Below, piece after piece: positions 19,778 to 32,200 of a stretch of DNA of 64,000 nt (positions are counted from its first letter, which is position 1; each line of letters starts with the position of its first letter). The DNA comes from Phaeodactylum tricornutum CCAP 1055/1 (taxonomy: Eukaryota; Bacillariophyta; Bacillariophyceae; Surirellales; Neidiaceae), in NCBI RefSeq assembly GCF_000150955.2, contig NC_011672.1, forward strand, positions 620,001-684,000. Reading direction: 5' to 3'. A model generated the notes under the pieces. That model searched no databases, was not told the origin of the DNA, and was given only the letters and a program-made list of their open reading frames with translations. A program made the translations under genes and the position numbers.

Positions 19778-21112
19778 ATGACGAGCACGGGTTTCTCTCC
19801 CATGAAATTGGACGACCAGGAAAATACGAACAGTGACGCTTCCGACTCTTCTTGGATGCCACCGTTTCATGTCGACCAACGAGTGTTTGCCCAGGATCAG
19901 GCCCGCGAAACAGGCCTGTTCTATCCCGGCATTGTTCGGCAGGCCCGCCGCAGCTCGACCGAGACTGTTCCCTCATTGCAACAAGATCAAGGGAGCACCG
20001 AAATTGAAAAGCCGGTTCATACCTGGTCGTTCTTAATACATTATTTAGGCTGGAACGCACGTTGGGACCAGTGGGTATCGCCGGATCGCATTTTAGCGGA
20101 TACGCCCGAAAACAAGGAACTTGTAGATGCCCAGCAAAAAAAACATGCTGCCAGTACCACCACGGTGCCGCCAGTTGCTCAAAGACCCACCTCTGTAGAC
20201 AAGGAGAATTCGACAGCGGCTGCAACAACAACGTCTTGTCGGAAACGGAAAAAGGAACGCACGGGAAACGGCTCCAACTCGAATTCGAACAAAAGAAAAT
20301 CGACTCTTTCGCATGTCTTTGAATTTTCGGAAATTTGTGAGCTCCCCTTTACGCTCAAGACCGTGCTGGTAGATGAGTGGGAACAGATCAGCCGTGTTCC
20401 ACCAGATGAGTGCTTGGCCACTACACCCGTGGTGCGATCACTCCACGTACTACCTGCACCCGTCACGATTCGACAGGTTTTGAATCACTTTAGCCGACGG
20501 CAAATTTCCCATATTCGGAAACGAGAAAAGGCAAAGCAATTGTTGAGTGACGATGACATTTCTAAACACGAAAAGTCAGGTGTGTCTGACGCTGGCAAAG
20601 CTTCCGTCCAAAATACCATCAGCACTGATATAACTACAGAACAGGTCCGCGATTTCTGCAAAGGACTCACTGATTTGTTTCAAGAAGCGCTGCCAAAAAT
20701 ATTGCTTTATCCCCACGAACGCCCACAGTTCGAAAACTTGAAAAGGAATGAAGAATTGATGGAACAACATAAAGAATGGGTCGATGTGTACGGGTGTGAA
20801 TATTTACTGCGTCTATATCTGCGCTTGCCTGCTTTACTTCAAGTTGAGTCAGCATCGCAATCTCCTTGGATGGCTCCGCTGCTGGTCGAATTGCTGGTTC
20901 TTTTGCAAAAAAATCGTCAGGCTTGTTTCAAATCCAATGCGACGTCGTACCGTATAGCTAGACGGAGCGAATGGCTTGAATGGGAACAACGAGCCTATCC
21001 AATACGCGACAGAAAGACAACGACAGCGACTGCCGATGACGCGGTCACATCTAAAGCAAAAGGAGAGGCCACAGTACCTTCTACCGATGAAATGGATATT
21101 TCTAACCAATAG
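19778..21112 (+). CDS. EAF3: MRG15/EAF3-family chromatin protein, 444 aa
   Basis: Residues about 22-120 form a chromo-barrel (FHVDQRVFAQDQ, FYPGIVRQAR, HTWSFLIHYLGWNARWDQWVSPDRIL), the part known in MRG15/Eaf3 to bind methylated histone H3K36. A Lys/Arg/Asn-rich linker leads to an MRG domain (ICELPFTLKTVLVDEWEQIS, then LPKILLYPHERPQF and EYLLRLYLRLPALL, both hallmarks of the family). Family members belong to NuA4-type acetyltransferase and Rpd3S/Sin3-type deacetylase complexes in the nucleus. The frame is open upstream to 19628, but the ATG at 19778 starts just before the conserved region and gives a normal N-terminus. An insertion of about 45 residues splits the MRG domain. Confidence 0.9.
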   Translation: MTSTGFSPMKLDDQENTNSDASDSSWMPPFHVDQRVFAQDQARETGLFYPGIVRQARRSSTETVPSLQQDQGSTEIEKPVHTWSFLIHYLGWNARWDQWVSPDRILADTPENKELVDAQQKKHAASTTTVPPVAQRPTSVDKENSTAAATTTSCRKRKKERTGNGSNSNSNKRKSTLSHVFEFSEICELPFTLKTVLVDEWEQISRVPPDECLATTPVVRSLHVLPAPVTIRQVLNHFSRRQISHIRKREKAKQLLSDDDISKHEKSGVSDAGKASVQNTISTDITTEQVRDFCKGLTDLFQEALPKILLYPHERPQFENLKRNEELMEQHKEWVDVYGCEYLLRLYLRLPALLQVESASQSPWMAPLLVELLVLLQKNRQACFKSNATSYRIARRSEWLEWEQRAYPIRDRKTTTATADDAVTSKAKGEATVPSTDEMDISNQ

Positions 21113-21356
21113 ACGTGCCCCTCTTATCGATATCCAGCATTGAGCCTTAGCGACTATCTGACATTATGTTCGAGAACGCTGTCCGTGTGTTTTCTGAAGC
21201 AAAGTTTCGAACGATCCTAATGTCGAGCATTTTCTCCGTACATGTTATATCCATCGAGATCACAAAAGTGTGAAACTAAGGTACTAAAGAATGCATAAGT
21301 TGTATATATTGTTGTGCGGTTGAGTAACCGGGATGCAGACTACAGGCTGCCCCGTG

Positions 21357-22967
21357 TTACGGAAGCTCCTCTAGAGTCTTTCTTGCCGCCATTTCCTCCG
21401 GAACCGACTTTTTGACGTACGAACCGAGCGAGTTTTCGTCCCAAGAAGACTTCGTTAACAATTCTTGTGGAGCCAAGGACATGCGCCGAGACACTTCTTT
21501 CTCCTTCGTTTCAATCTTGGCCTTACGGCGTGAGACTTTGGACAAGATTGAGACGTCATTGCCATTGTCCTTAGATCGTTCAACAAGCTTGCGTCGGGCA
21601 GTCTGGAAGTCTACTGGTGTAATGTCTTCTTCCAACTTCGACGGAGGCGGTGGCTGCCGAACAGGCCCCTGTAGCGCGATCGAATGGCGACGCGAGACCG
21701 ACGCGTTAGTCCTATGGGCCGTGAATGCGAGGGACGGACTGACGGATGACAAGCGGCTTAGCGGCATTTTTGGTTTGACTGCAGATCTGCTCCTCCAGAG
21801 GTCCTTTGCTCTAGACGAAAGATCATCCCTCTCGTCTTGAACCGAACACATTTCAGTTCGAGCCTTACGAGTGGAAGACAGTTCGGACGAAATTGTCGAC
21901 GTCAACGTCTGCTTTTTGTCGGACACACGAAATCGGGACGATGCACTCACCGAATGAGATGCAGAAATCATACTTGAAGTCTCGTCAGCATCTTCCGACA
22001 AACAGTTGCTGCGGTGTGCTTTCAAGCTGGCAAACATGCTCGCTTTGTCCGCAACCGATCCCTGCCGTATACGGTGATCTTCCACAATAACGTTGGCAAG
22101 CCCCTTGTCAAAGACGCGTGATTTGGCAATAACGTTGGCACCGCGTCGTAGGTGAATGGTCTGCTTCACTTTGGTCGGATCGTCTGCCAACCACTTGGAG
22201 AGCTTGGCCACCGACGCGTAGCCGTCATTCGTTGCCTGTACGTCGTCGTTCTTCACTTGAGGTTTGATGCGGATAGGAGTTTGGCGGAACCGAGCCATGT
22301 GTGCGGCGTCGAGACGCTTTTGCAACGCGCTCGCGGAAGTGGGTGGCAATGGAGTCGGTGGGACGGAACTCGCAGTGGTCCGAGGAACACGAGATCGTGT
22401 CGGTTTCACCAGGGAACTTGGTTCTGGCTTGCATGACGTCTTCTCGTAGTGCTCTCTTTGTTGTTTGCCAAAGTTATTGAGTTTCGAGCGCAAGAAAGCT
22501 ACCGAGGACATCGAAGCCTCCGTTCCGCAGTCCGACGCATCGTCCGTTACGGGAGCGGCCAATGGACAAGTCGACTCGGACTGCTTGGAATCAAAGCTCG
22601 CGTTACCGAACGAGTGCAAATGGCGGGTGTCGATTTCTTCGCTCAGCACCTCGCTCCGTTTGGGAGTAGACAAAACGTCAACCGTCATTCTCTTGTTGAT
22701 TTCTGGAGTCCTGGGTGAAGTGAACCGCTTTCGAGGATTGTCTCGTTTGTTGTTGCTGTGACGGTGATCGATGGCACCAAATTTTGCGAGATACGGTTGC
22801 GCGTGGCTTGTTTGGGCCGCAGACTTTGTATGTGAGCGCTCTCCGGACAAAGGGGACTGCCCCGGTCGACTCATTCTAATAAGGGGGCGGATATTTTCTG
22901 ACAGATAAAGCACATTCGTGGAGACCGGCGAAATGTATTTGAATGTGGACGGAGTGCCGAGGGGCAA
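21357..22967 (-). CDS. Diatom-type unknown protein with SVAxL motifs, 536 aa
   Basis: No standard domain is recognised. The protein is Ser/Lys/Arg-rich and mostly disordered. Two short conserved-looking segments stand out: SVAFLRSKLNNFGKQQREHY, which matches the motif of the 16877-18487 protein, and ASVAKLSKWLADDPTKVKQT followed by RRGANVIAKSRVFDKG. The C-terminal third is helical and basic, ending in a leucine-containing segment. The two proteins have the same length (536 codons) and lie 3 kb apart in opposite orientation, so old duplication is possible but the sequences are very divergent. Function is unknown. It shares a 465-bp divergent promoter with SEC3. Confidence 0.7.
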   Translation of the reverse strand: MPLGTPSTFKYISPVSTNVLYLSENIRPLIRMSRPGQSPLSGERSHTKSAAQTSHAQPYLAKFGAIDHRHSNNKRDNPRKRFTSPRTPEINKRMTVDVLSTPKRSEVLSEEIDTRHLHSFGNASFDSKQSESTCPLAAPVTDDASDCGTEASMSSVAFLRSKLNNFGKQQREHYEKTSCKPEPSSLVKPTRSRVPRTTASSVPPTPLPPTSASALQKRLDAAHMARFRQTPIRIKPQVKNDDVQATNDGYASVAKLSKWLADDPTKVKQTIHLRRGANVIAKSRVFDKGLANVIVEDHRIRQGSVADKASMFASLKAHRSNCLSEDADETSSMISASHSVSASSRFRVSDKKQTLTSTISSELSSTRKARTEMCSVQDERDDLSSRAKDLWRSRSAVKPKMPLSRLSSVSPSLAFTAHRTNASVSRRHSIALQGPVRQPPPPSKLEEDITPVDFQTARRKLVERSKDNGNDVSILSKVSRRKAKIETKEKEVSRRMSLAPQELLTKSSWDENSLGSYVKKSVPEEMAARKTLEELP

Positions 22968-23432
22968 TGTAGATGCTCTTTCGGCGAAAGCTGTTCGTTA
23001 CTCGGTCGGCTCGGCAAAGAATTATTGTGTCGGAATCTCCCCCTTTCTGCCTTATGTGTTGCCCGGAGCACTATATAGAACAGTGACAGTGATCCATTTT
23101 CAGACATCATTTTTACGGTTATTAAATAGTGTGACATTCATTTAATGTCTCGTTTGTTTTATTTATCGTGCAGCAACTTTCACAAATGTGGCGGGTAGAC
23201 TTCTCAACCGGCGTTGGCTGCACCGTGAAACATGCAGGAACTGGGTATGTATGTGTAACTCGTGTTGCGACGGCCAAGACGAAAAACCACCATGGCAAAA
23301 TCCTTACAGTAGCATTCCCTGCGTTTCTCTACAAGATTTTTACAACACTTCTGGAGACTGGCTGGTACAGGCCTTGTACTAATTGTCTGTCGGAATCGCT
23401 GCAACGATCATCAGCAGTAAAAAAGGGCAGGC
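22968..23432. promoter_or_regulatory. Bidirectional promoter region upstream of SEC3
   Basis: This region contains a TGACAGTGA palindrome at 23084-23092. No ORF with any sign of conservation is present. Confidence 0.4.
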
Positions 23433-26400
23433 ATGAAGGGAGTTCGTGGGATCTTCCGGGGCTCCAAGAGCAATCGTGAATCCGATACCGCGCTCCCCTC
23501 CGCATCCTCACAACAGGGTGAGCCGCTGGGATCTGATTTGATTGTTGGAGTTGCACCGCCTTCCACGGCTCGTGGTGAAGCTACCGCCTTGGGGTCTCCG
23601 CAAGCCAGTGAATTTCGCACTTATCGCACTCCCGATCGAGCCTTTTCGGCGGATCGACCTTCGTACAAGGAGGGCACGCCCAAAATACGTGAAGCAATCG
23701 CTGAAAATTACGACGACGATGGACGGGAATCAGAATCAGATTCCGAACGTGTCGGAGCTTCCGCTGCGGATGTCAACGATGATCGTAACGCCAACCTCAC
23801 CCAGTCAACGATCAAATCCAAACACATTGCAACTTCGGCTGGCACCCGCCGCTTACAGCGTATCATGAACAAGCCAAGTACGGCGTCGGCTGCTTCGGAG
23901 AATACCGGATCGTCTTCAAAGGATCCTAAAAGGTCGGTCTCGGCTATTGCGAAAGAACGCGTCGGTAATGTGCGCAACGTGGAAGAAGTCGCAAAGTTTG
24001 CGGCACGCGTTGTTCTGCCTCCGTTCAGGGTGGATGCCGCCAGTATCGGCGGATCCCTACTGGAAACGTATCCTACTTCGATGCAACAAGAATGTCTTTT
24101 GTGCATGTCAGCTCAGTTTGAAAGTACCGGTGGCGAAGGAATCGCAATGTCTGCTTTACAGTATCCGGCTAACTATACTCAACACAAACGTTCACTGGGT
24201 CTGCTTGGTATGGGCACAAAGGGGCGTCACAAACTACGATTCATTGTAATTGCACGTTCCACAAATCGCCCGTTCCTAAGCAAACACAAACATTCCGATC
24301 TTAACGAAACTCCACGATCAAAGGACGGTCATGCTAATGCTTCGGAAGGCACTCAAGACTATGATGCTATGTTTGGTGCGGACGACGTCGATCAGGAGAG
24401 CATTAATCGCAACGATACTTCTATGACGGAAGAGGTTTCAAGCCCCGAAAGTAACGAAGTCGTATCCCCCGCCGCCGAAGCGCAAAACTCCTCGGCCGAA
24501 GACGAAGTGTCCTCTTTCCCCGTGCTAGTTTGTTTGACACTGAACGCCGATGGCACCGCCCCGGACATCCGCAAACTCGTACCGCTTGATCAGCTAACAA
24601 CCGTTCAAGATTTGCACGCATCAGTTGTCCAACTAGCGTTTGTCAATGGCGATACTGTTCGTTTGGACTTTTCTGAAACAATGGGAGACGGCAATATGGG
24701 CAATTCTCCGACTAGCATGGAAGACAAAACTGTCGAAGCCACGATGGATAAAGAGCGTTTCATTTGGTCGCTGTTGCAAATTCATGCAATGTTGTGCGTT
24801 TCGGTGGTTGATCGTCTTGCGTCTGCGACCAATAAAACCCAAAAAATTTTGCCGCCTCTGAATGTACGCAATATGGACCGCGCAGAACTCCAATACGTTG
24901 CCACGGTCAACGGTTTCTTGCGCAATTCTCGAATTTTGTGCGCCATGCTAGAGCGTCAACGTGGTTTGATGGAGCTTGAAGGCACCGAGGAAGCCAAGGT
25001 GGCTTTGGGTGAAATGGAAGTCATAGCGTACGACCTAATGATGGGAAATTTTTCCTCGCGGGTTGAGCTGTTTCATTCAGAAGGAGAAAAGAAAGATGCC
25101 GAAGAGGTTTTGAACCAAATCGATTGGATAGAAACTTTGCACAAGGAAGATATGACTACGGCTAGTGTTGCGGAACGGTTAAGTCTGACGCTGCAAATTC
25201 GTATGCGGGATTTGGAAGCCGAAACATGTCGTCGCTTGATCGCCTGGGAGGACGAAAAGAACTATTCAGCGGCTGAAAAGTCTGATGTTTTTACCCAGAC
25301 ACATGATCGAGACACCACAGTCGACGCCTTAGCGTTGGCTTCCCTTTTCAAAACTCTTGAGTCTCTAGATTCCGAGCTTCGAGATATGGAGGAGTGGTTG
25401 CATGATAGAGCAGCAGCCATCAAGCCTCTGACCGATGATTGTGCAGATATTGAGGAAGAAAATCGCCAGCTTGAACAGCAATGGAAAAGTTACGACATGC
25501 TTGGAGTGGAAATGCGACGACTTCTGAAAGGACTTGATATCAATGAAGAAATGGAAAAGGTCCTCAAGAACCCGGCAAGCGCTCTGGTTTATGACGAGGA
25601 AGGATTGATAGACGTCGACGAAAGCGATGAAGGTATCGAAACAATTTATGAGGCTGGAAAAGCATTAGAAGAAGCTATTGAATATCCCAAACGATCCGGT
25701 GGTATCCACCTTCGAGCGGTGGTCGAACGCACGCAAGGATTAAGAGCGATTGCGAAAAGCTTTTGCACAGCGTTGGCTCAAATCGTGGTGACGGTCATGG
25801 AACAATTCAAGACTGAAGTTGTCGCCGGCAGCGATTATGGAAAAGTATCAAAGAGCGATACGCACTCCATGATTGCCAAAAAGATTCGCGATACACAACG
25901 AAAGTTTCAGTCGTCGTTGCTGGCATACATCAAACTTATCGAAATTCTTGCTGCCCTGAGCCCCGAAATGCTTCCCGCTCTAAGAGACGCCTACTCCGAG
26001 CTTGTTGCCGAAGGTATTTTGATGAAGAAGAGATGCAAAGGCGAGTTAGATTTTTGATTCAAGGTATACTTTGAGTATTTACATCACTAACGCACGCTCT
26101 TTCTATTTGCAGGGTATTTCCAAGCTCTCCCAGGCAGGAATGCTGCACATTTAAACCGAGCTGGCAAAGATATCAAAGATTACAATCCTAATGATACATC
26201 TCCTATGGAATCTGTCAATGCGCCTGACATCCGTGCTACCTTAAACGAACTCCTTCCCGTCGTTGCTAGGGAAGCCTATTTTGTGTCTGCGCTATTCGGC
26301 AATAGTTCGAAAGAGCTGGACGGCCGCGAGAAAAAGCGCAACTTTGAAAATGCAAGAGACTCGGTCGACAGCGCAACTCACCATTTTCGCTATTACCTAC

Positions 26401-27470
26401 TCCGAGCCTGTGGTATATATCCCGACGAGGAGCCCGGACGGCCCGTGGCTGAAATGGGTGTTCGTGGTGATCCGCTTCTCTGCCTAGTTGCTTCTATATA
26501 TTTGAACGAAGCGATTGACAATTACGTTGATCGAGAAAAAAGGGGTGGCGACCATTCACTATCACTAGCATACATTCGAGCAACAATCCTTGATCTGCGG
26601 AAGAAGGCCGACAAGCAATGGGTAGTTTGGGTTGACATGCAAAATGATTGGATTCGTTCCTATGACGGCGTCCCAGTCAGTGGCAAACGTGCAGGTGTTT
26701 TTCCAAGCTTTGCTCGTTTTCCGTACTATATTGACCACCTGATTCAGTGCTGCTGTGAAGGTCGTGATGAAGGATACTTCCCCGATATTGGGAACATAAA
26801 AGTGATCAATTATTATCTGCAGAAGATGGCTGCTACGCTTATTGAGAGCCTTCGGGAATTTGCTTCGCGCGAGTCTACGGACCAACAATATGCGTCCAAC
26901 GTGATGCTGATGGAAAACACATACTACTTTTCTCAATCAATGAAGCAACGTGGTGATGTCATTTCGAATTTGTTTGCGAAACAAATCACTAAAGCAAGCG
27001 CCATGTGTAAGGAGAGTACCGATGCTTACCTGGGATGGATGATAAAGCGTGAATTTATCGCATTGCATGAGCTTTTCTCTCGAGTTTCCAAGATTCATCG
27101 TGATCACGGTGACCGCGAAGTATTGGTCCATGTTCCCAAGGTGCAATTCGTGAAGACACTGGTGAAGGAAGCTGACCGACAGGTTCTGCGGGAAAGGATT
27201 GGGTTGATGTTTTCTCGCATGGAAAAACACCTTTCCGCTGAAGGTGGTCTTTTGCCCGTCGCATGGAAGGCTCTCGTCAAGGTCTTGTACGAGTGGTTCG
27301 GCCGCTGGGAAAAGCTGAGCTCGCAACTATATGGTCACCCACTGGATCCAACTGCCATCGATATAGTTCGCATTGCCAAGGCAGCCGGTGGCGCTGCAAA
27401 GGCCAAGACGCAAACACGGGATTCCGACTTTGGATTAAAGTCCATGTTGGCTCTTCGTAGCGAAACATAA
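23433..27470 (+). CDS. SEC3: Exocyst complex subunit SEC3/EXOC1, about 1,321 aa
   Basis: Two exons are separated by one intron. The central region matches Sec3/EXOC1: LFKTLESLDSELRDMEEWLH, a coiled segment (DDCADIEEENRQLEQQW), LRAVVERTQGLRAIAKSF and YIKLIEILAALSPEMLPALR. Exon 2 continues the helical-rod domain with the YLNEAIDNYVDRE and FARFPYYIDHLIQ segments. The N-terminal 170 residues are disordered, then a region that may correspond to the PIP2-binding PH-like domain. Sec3 is known to tether secretory vesicles to the plasma membrane. The intron is best read as a GC-AG intron, 26041-26112 (AAAG|GCGAGT), which keeps the helix LMKKRCKG-YFQALPG that aligns with LLRREAREFANEL in plant Sec3. 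A GTATTT donor at 26014 is also in frame but deletes nine residues of that helix. Confidence 0.9.
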
Positions 27471-27625
27471 TACTCTTTATATTCCAAACATTTTTTATTT
27501 CACAACCAATGATTGGATGACCAATTTACTCAGCTACGCTTTTATCTGGGGACTATAGGGGGCATTCAAAGAACTAGAGTAGGCATGAAAGCAAGCGTTT
27601 GTCAAACAGGAGCTTCGTTTTTGTA

Positions 27626-28708
27626 TTAGGTCAATGGTTGTGACGCTGCCGCGAGATTGATCTGCGCCCGCCCCAACTTGGTGCGTAGGTAAAAAGCATA
27701 TCCGGCGAGCAATACGGATACTGTCGTGAACAATCCAATCGAAACAGCAGCAGCTTTGGACTTGCGCACAGTCGAAGATCGAATGACACCATCTTCTCGA
27801 ATAACTTTGATGCCTTCAATGTACCCGCACGATGATTCATTAGGGTAGTCCACCGCCATGCGGGTTTCGCATTTTCCCGACATGCTGTACACATTTCCGC
27901 ACATTTGGTTGGTCTCGACGTTGCCATTCCCGTCGCTCGAGCCACAGCCGACGCACTGGCTAGTCACCAAAGATTCACTCGAGTAAGGCAGGTTGAAACC
28001 GAACGTATTGGAAAAAGCAGAACCACCGCTTTGAGCAAAGGTTGTGCAAGTATCGTCCGAAAAGACTCCTAATCGTACGTCACCGCCTTGATTAGCACAA
28101 TAGGGTCCCACGTAATAAGCCTTGTCGTTACCTCCATCAATCTGAGTACAATCGAGGTACTGTGAAACATCAAATCCGTATGCTTCCGCTTTGTCTTCTT
28201 CAAGACAGTAGCCAGCCCCGTAAGATTGATAGCATTTTTGCAAGCACCCGCTATCGTCACTGCTGCAGTTGTTTGCACAATCCTCGTCCGCTTGGTCACA
28301 GGCATCGCCGTTCTGCAAGGAAACAAAGTTTTGTAAAAAAGTGTCGAGGTCAACGACGTAGTCTCCGTAGCGGCTCGTACAGCCCGCGGATCGATCCGAA
28401 CTGCATTGGTCCACGGGACATAATCGAAAGCGGGCGAGCCACTTTGTCTTGATGCGCACGTCTTCTTCACCGTCGGCATCGTTGTTCCATTGCTGCACAT
28501 GATGGCATCCCTGAAACTTGACTGAGTACTGACCGATGAAATCCGAGCCGCCGCTGTTTTGATCCAGTTGTCGTTCTGGCGATATTAGCAACCGAAGTGC
28601 TTCCGAGTTGCCCGATATTTCACTGGTAGAGAAAGCTGCTGCTTTTGTCAAGGCGAAAGTGAGTAGCAAGGGGAACACCATCATCACGAAATCGGTTCGT
28701 TTTGCCAT
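27626..28708 (-). CDS. Cys-rich secreted/type I membrane protein, 360 aa
   Basis: The protein begins with a signal peptide (FVMMVFPLLLTFALTKAAAF) and ends with one transmembrane segment (AAAVSIGLFTTVSVLLAGYAFYL) and a short basic tail, so most of it is luminal or extracellular. The ectodomain has about 24 cysteines in motifs such as FQGCHHVQQWNN, FRLCPVDQC, DEDCANNCSSDDSGCLQKC, CVGCGS and CETRMA. Similar architectures form a recurring diatom family of unknown function, as far as I recall. The start at 28708 (MAKRTDF) is preferred to 28765 because it begins the signal peptide directly. No enzyme motif is visible; a disulfide-rich cell-surface or Golgi role is inference. Confidence 0.75.
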   Translation of the reverse strand: MAKRTDFVMMVFPLLLTFALTKAAAFSTSEISGNSEALRLLISPERQLDQNSGGSDFIGQYSVKFQGCHHVQQWNNDADGEEDVRIKTKWLARFRLCPVDQCSSDRSAGCTSRYGDYVVDLDTFLQNFVSLQNGDACDQADEDCANNCSSDDSGCLQKCYQSYGAGYCLEEDKAEAYGFDVSQYLDCTQIDGGNDKAYYVGPYCANQGGDVRLGVFSDDTCTTFAQSGGSAFSNTFGFNLPYSSESLVTSQCVGCGSSDGNGNVETNQMCGNVYSMSGKCETRMAVDYPNESSCGYIEGIKVIREDGVIRSSTVRKSKAAAVSIGLFTTVSVLLAGYAFYLRTKLGRAQINLAAASQPLT

Positions 28709-29274
28709 GGTATACGATGTCCAAGGCGAGTAACGAGCCGAACTGGTTCGGCGACCAGTCTTCAAACATAAACGGGTATGTAAGCGTTATCTAGTTAGCG
28801 AGCATATTGTGATATACAGCTAGATAGACCTGAAAGAAGGACTACCTATAGAAAAATGTTGACGTAAGGACGCACTGCTGATGAGTGAGAATTGGTAGGT
28901 AGATCCGTTTGAGATATGTCTTGGGCCCGTTCGAGAGTCTAACTTTCATCTTGACCAAAAGTAACTGACTGGGGAGCTATATGGGAACCCGTGTGCAGGC
29001 GGGAAATGACTACTATGTAGGGAATAGGAGTCATTTGAAAATACTTTGGTCTAACTCTGAATTGCTACTTCATGAGATTCCTTCGGTAATTACCTACTGA
29101 TTAGTCAAGTGGAATCAGGTATTCGAATGACTCCAAGTCATCGTTCAAACGCTAACACGTCGAGCCGGATCGACACCATATCGAAGAAACCTTTCCGCCA
29201 GAGTGGTCAAGGAGGAAATCAACTGATACGCAATTGGTAGTGCCAGAGACAAACCGACAAGAGCAAGCCCTTCT
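28709..29274. other. Divergent intergenic region
   Basis: No gene or notable repeat is seen; it presumably holds the promoters of the flanking genes. Confidence 0.4.
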
Positions 29275-32200
29275 GTGGCGCTGTATTGTAATACTCTTTC
29301 TCGTATCGGCATTCCGCCTTTGTGCGTCAAACGACGTATGAATAGAATGACCAATGCTAGCGGGGAGTCTCCTGGTGGCATGGGAGCGAACGGGAGAGCG
29401 CTCCAACGGTCGTCGTCGGCTACTTCGCTCGAAAACGTGGTAGCTTCTACCAAGAGCACAAATGGATTAACTTCCTTTCTCGAGGCGGCCCCCAAAACGA
29501 AAATGTCGCGGGGGTCAGCAACAGTTGGCGCTGGATCCGACGAAGGAGAAATCATCATTCGTGCCGACGGTAAAAAAGTTCGCAAAATTCGAAAGTCTGT
29601 CACCCGTGTCAAGACGACCGACGACAATTATGCGAGTCAAAAAGGGCTGGGTTCCTTCCTCGACCAAGGCTCAGCCAGCAAGGCATTTGCTCACGGTAGT
29701 GCTACAGTGTCGGGCGTACCGACCATTCGTAAAGCCAAGTCGGCTGATGAAGGCGAAATTTATACAAGGGAAGATGGCAAGCGCGTGCGTCGAATTGCCA
29801 AAAAACCCAGTGAAGCTAGTAGTAACAAGTCTCTCAGTGGTTTTCTAAATATCTTAACGGGTTCTTCAAAATCAAAACGGAGCGGGTCGAACACCGTTGC
29901 CGGTGATCAAGTGACGAAAAAAGCAGAAATGGGTGAAATTATCATTCGTGCGGATGGTACGAAAGTGCGCCGGATTAAGAAAATCAAGAAATCTGACGAG
30001 GGCGGACGTAGCAGCAACCCAGAGCTGAAGTCGTTTCTTTCAAAAGACAGCAGTGACACGAATGGCCTCCAGTCCCTTTCTGGAAGTGCTACGGTCACAG
30101 GTGTGTCCACTGCAAAGGTATCCGAATTGGCTTTGGCTGGTGACGTCGACACGAACGAAAGGGGAAAGAACGTTCAAAACGTCAAAACGACACCTTCTAC
30201 ATCGTTAGCGACAAACCGTCTCGACGGGTTTTTACATCGCGGCTTTCAAAACAAAACAAATGCTTCTGGCTCTGCAACAGTGGCTGGTGACACGCCCACA
30301 AAATCCTCAACCTTTATGGATGGTGAAATTTACATCAACAAGGACGGTAAAAAAGTGCGAAGAATTAAAAGAATCAAGTCATCTTCATCAACGGACGGTG
30401 TGGATAATCACAAGGTTTTGAGTCTTTCCGGTCTTTTGGATACTGATTCAGCGACCAAGCCCAGGCCATTGGGCCCTGCTACCGTTAGTGGGGAGCGCAA
30501 CGTTGTGGATCAGGGAGAGATTGTCATCCGCGCTGATGGTAAAAAAGTTCGTCGTGTCAAACGTACTACATCGTCCGAGAGCATTGAAGCAGATTCCGCA
30601 AAAAAGAATCTGTCCAAGTTTCTTGAAATATCTGGTGATAGAGCGTCTACTCAAAGCGCCCAGTCGGGCTCTGCTACTGTGACTGGCGTTCCTGTCAATG
30701 CATCTTTTGCTACATCGGTTGGTGACGTGTACATAAACGAACACGGCAAAAAAGTTCGCCGGGTTAAAAAGAAGCCAGCTTCGTCCGCATCTAGCGGACT
30801 TAGTGGCTTCCTTGATGATAGTGTGGGTGCTTCACGGAAGAAACCATCTGGCTCAGCGACAGTCGCTGGCGACAATCCAACGAAGGCCAAATCATATGCC
30901 GAAGGCGAAATTTACATTAATAAAGACGGGAAAAAGGTACGGAGAGTAAAAAGGAGTCCAGGAGGTGCAGCAACGGATGATATATTGACGGTGGTGCAGC
31001 AAACAAACAGCTTGTCAGGGTTTTTGAACGAAAACGAAGTCGGTACATATTCTAAGCTTCGCGGATCGGCAACTGTAGCCGGAGAACGCGTTGTAAAATC
31101 CACGATCGACGGTGACGTAATTATCCGCGACGGGAAGAAGATTCTCAGGCGAAAGAAAAACGGGTATGTCGCTTCGGCAAAGTCAGAAGATACAGATGTT
31201 TATCGCAGAGCCGATGGCAAACTTGTGCGACGGGTCAAAAAGTCTGGAACTCATAAGTTGTCTGGCGACTTGGCCGGATTCTTGGGCAGCGAAGAACAGA
31301 AAATTGCTGAAACACAAGACAGTTCCGCTACTGTTGTCGACTCCGGCATTAAGCCCGATTTTTCAAGATTGCTGCAATCAAAAAGGATTGAAAAGGAAGG
31401 CTATGGATCAGATACACCTGCTGCAAACGAGGATGTTATCTTGTCAAAATCCTCTGTTTCAATAGTCAGACCATCGCTGGAGCAACCTAGCAATAGATCA
31501 AAATGTGAGCTGTCGACTACTGTAGATTTGTCGGAAGCCGAAGAACTGATCGCATCTCCGTATCGAAAGATGCTTGAGATTGACTTGCCTGAGTCAGCCG
31601 TTGAACGCAAACTCATTCAGGACGGAGTAGACAACCGAATCTGTGTTACTGTTTTAGGTCGTGAGCTTTCGACTTCTACGCAAAAATGCAACTCCGACAG
31701 AGATCTCCCCAATGGGAGTGCTGCAGATTTGGGATTGCATTCCGCAGAGCACGGAATCGACGACCGCCTTTTGAAATTGGAGAAAACTACTAAACCGGAC
31801 CAAGCGGTTGAAGGTGTTGACATAAATGACCTTTCCGAATTTTGCGGAGAGCAATCAACATTTACAGTCAGTCCGGTCGTTTCAGGAAAGCCATCTCATC
31901 TTTCAGATTCCACTCTTGGAGTAACGCATCCGTTTGAAGTATTGGAAGAGGCATCTACCACGAAGCCGGTCGCTACAACATCTGCCGTAGAGTTTTCACT
32001 TCCCAATGAGGAAGAGTTCATTGCTGCTCGGTTCCGAAAGATGATACTAATGGGCCTCCCAGAAGCCGCTGTTCGCCAAAAGATGGAAATGGAATCTATC
32101 GATCCAAAGAAAATTTTACACGTTTTGTATCAAGGAGATTCTGCTTCCTCCTCGTCAATTGAAGCATGCACGCGCCTACATACGGAACCCTTACACACAT

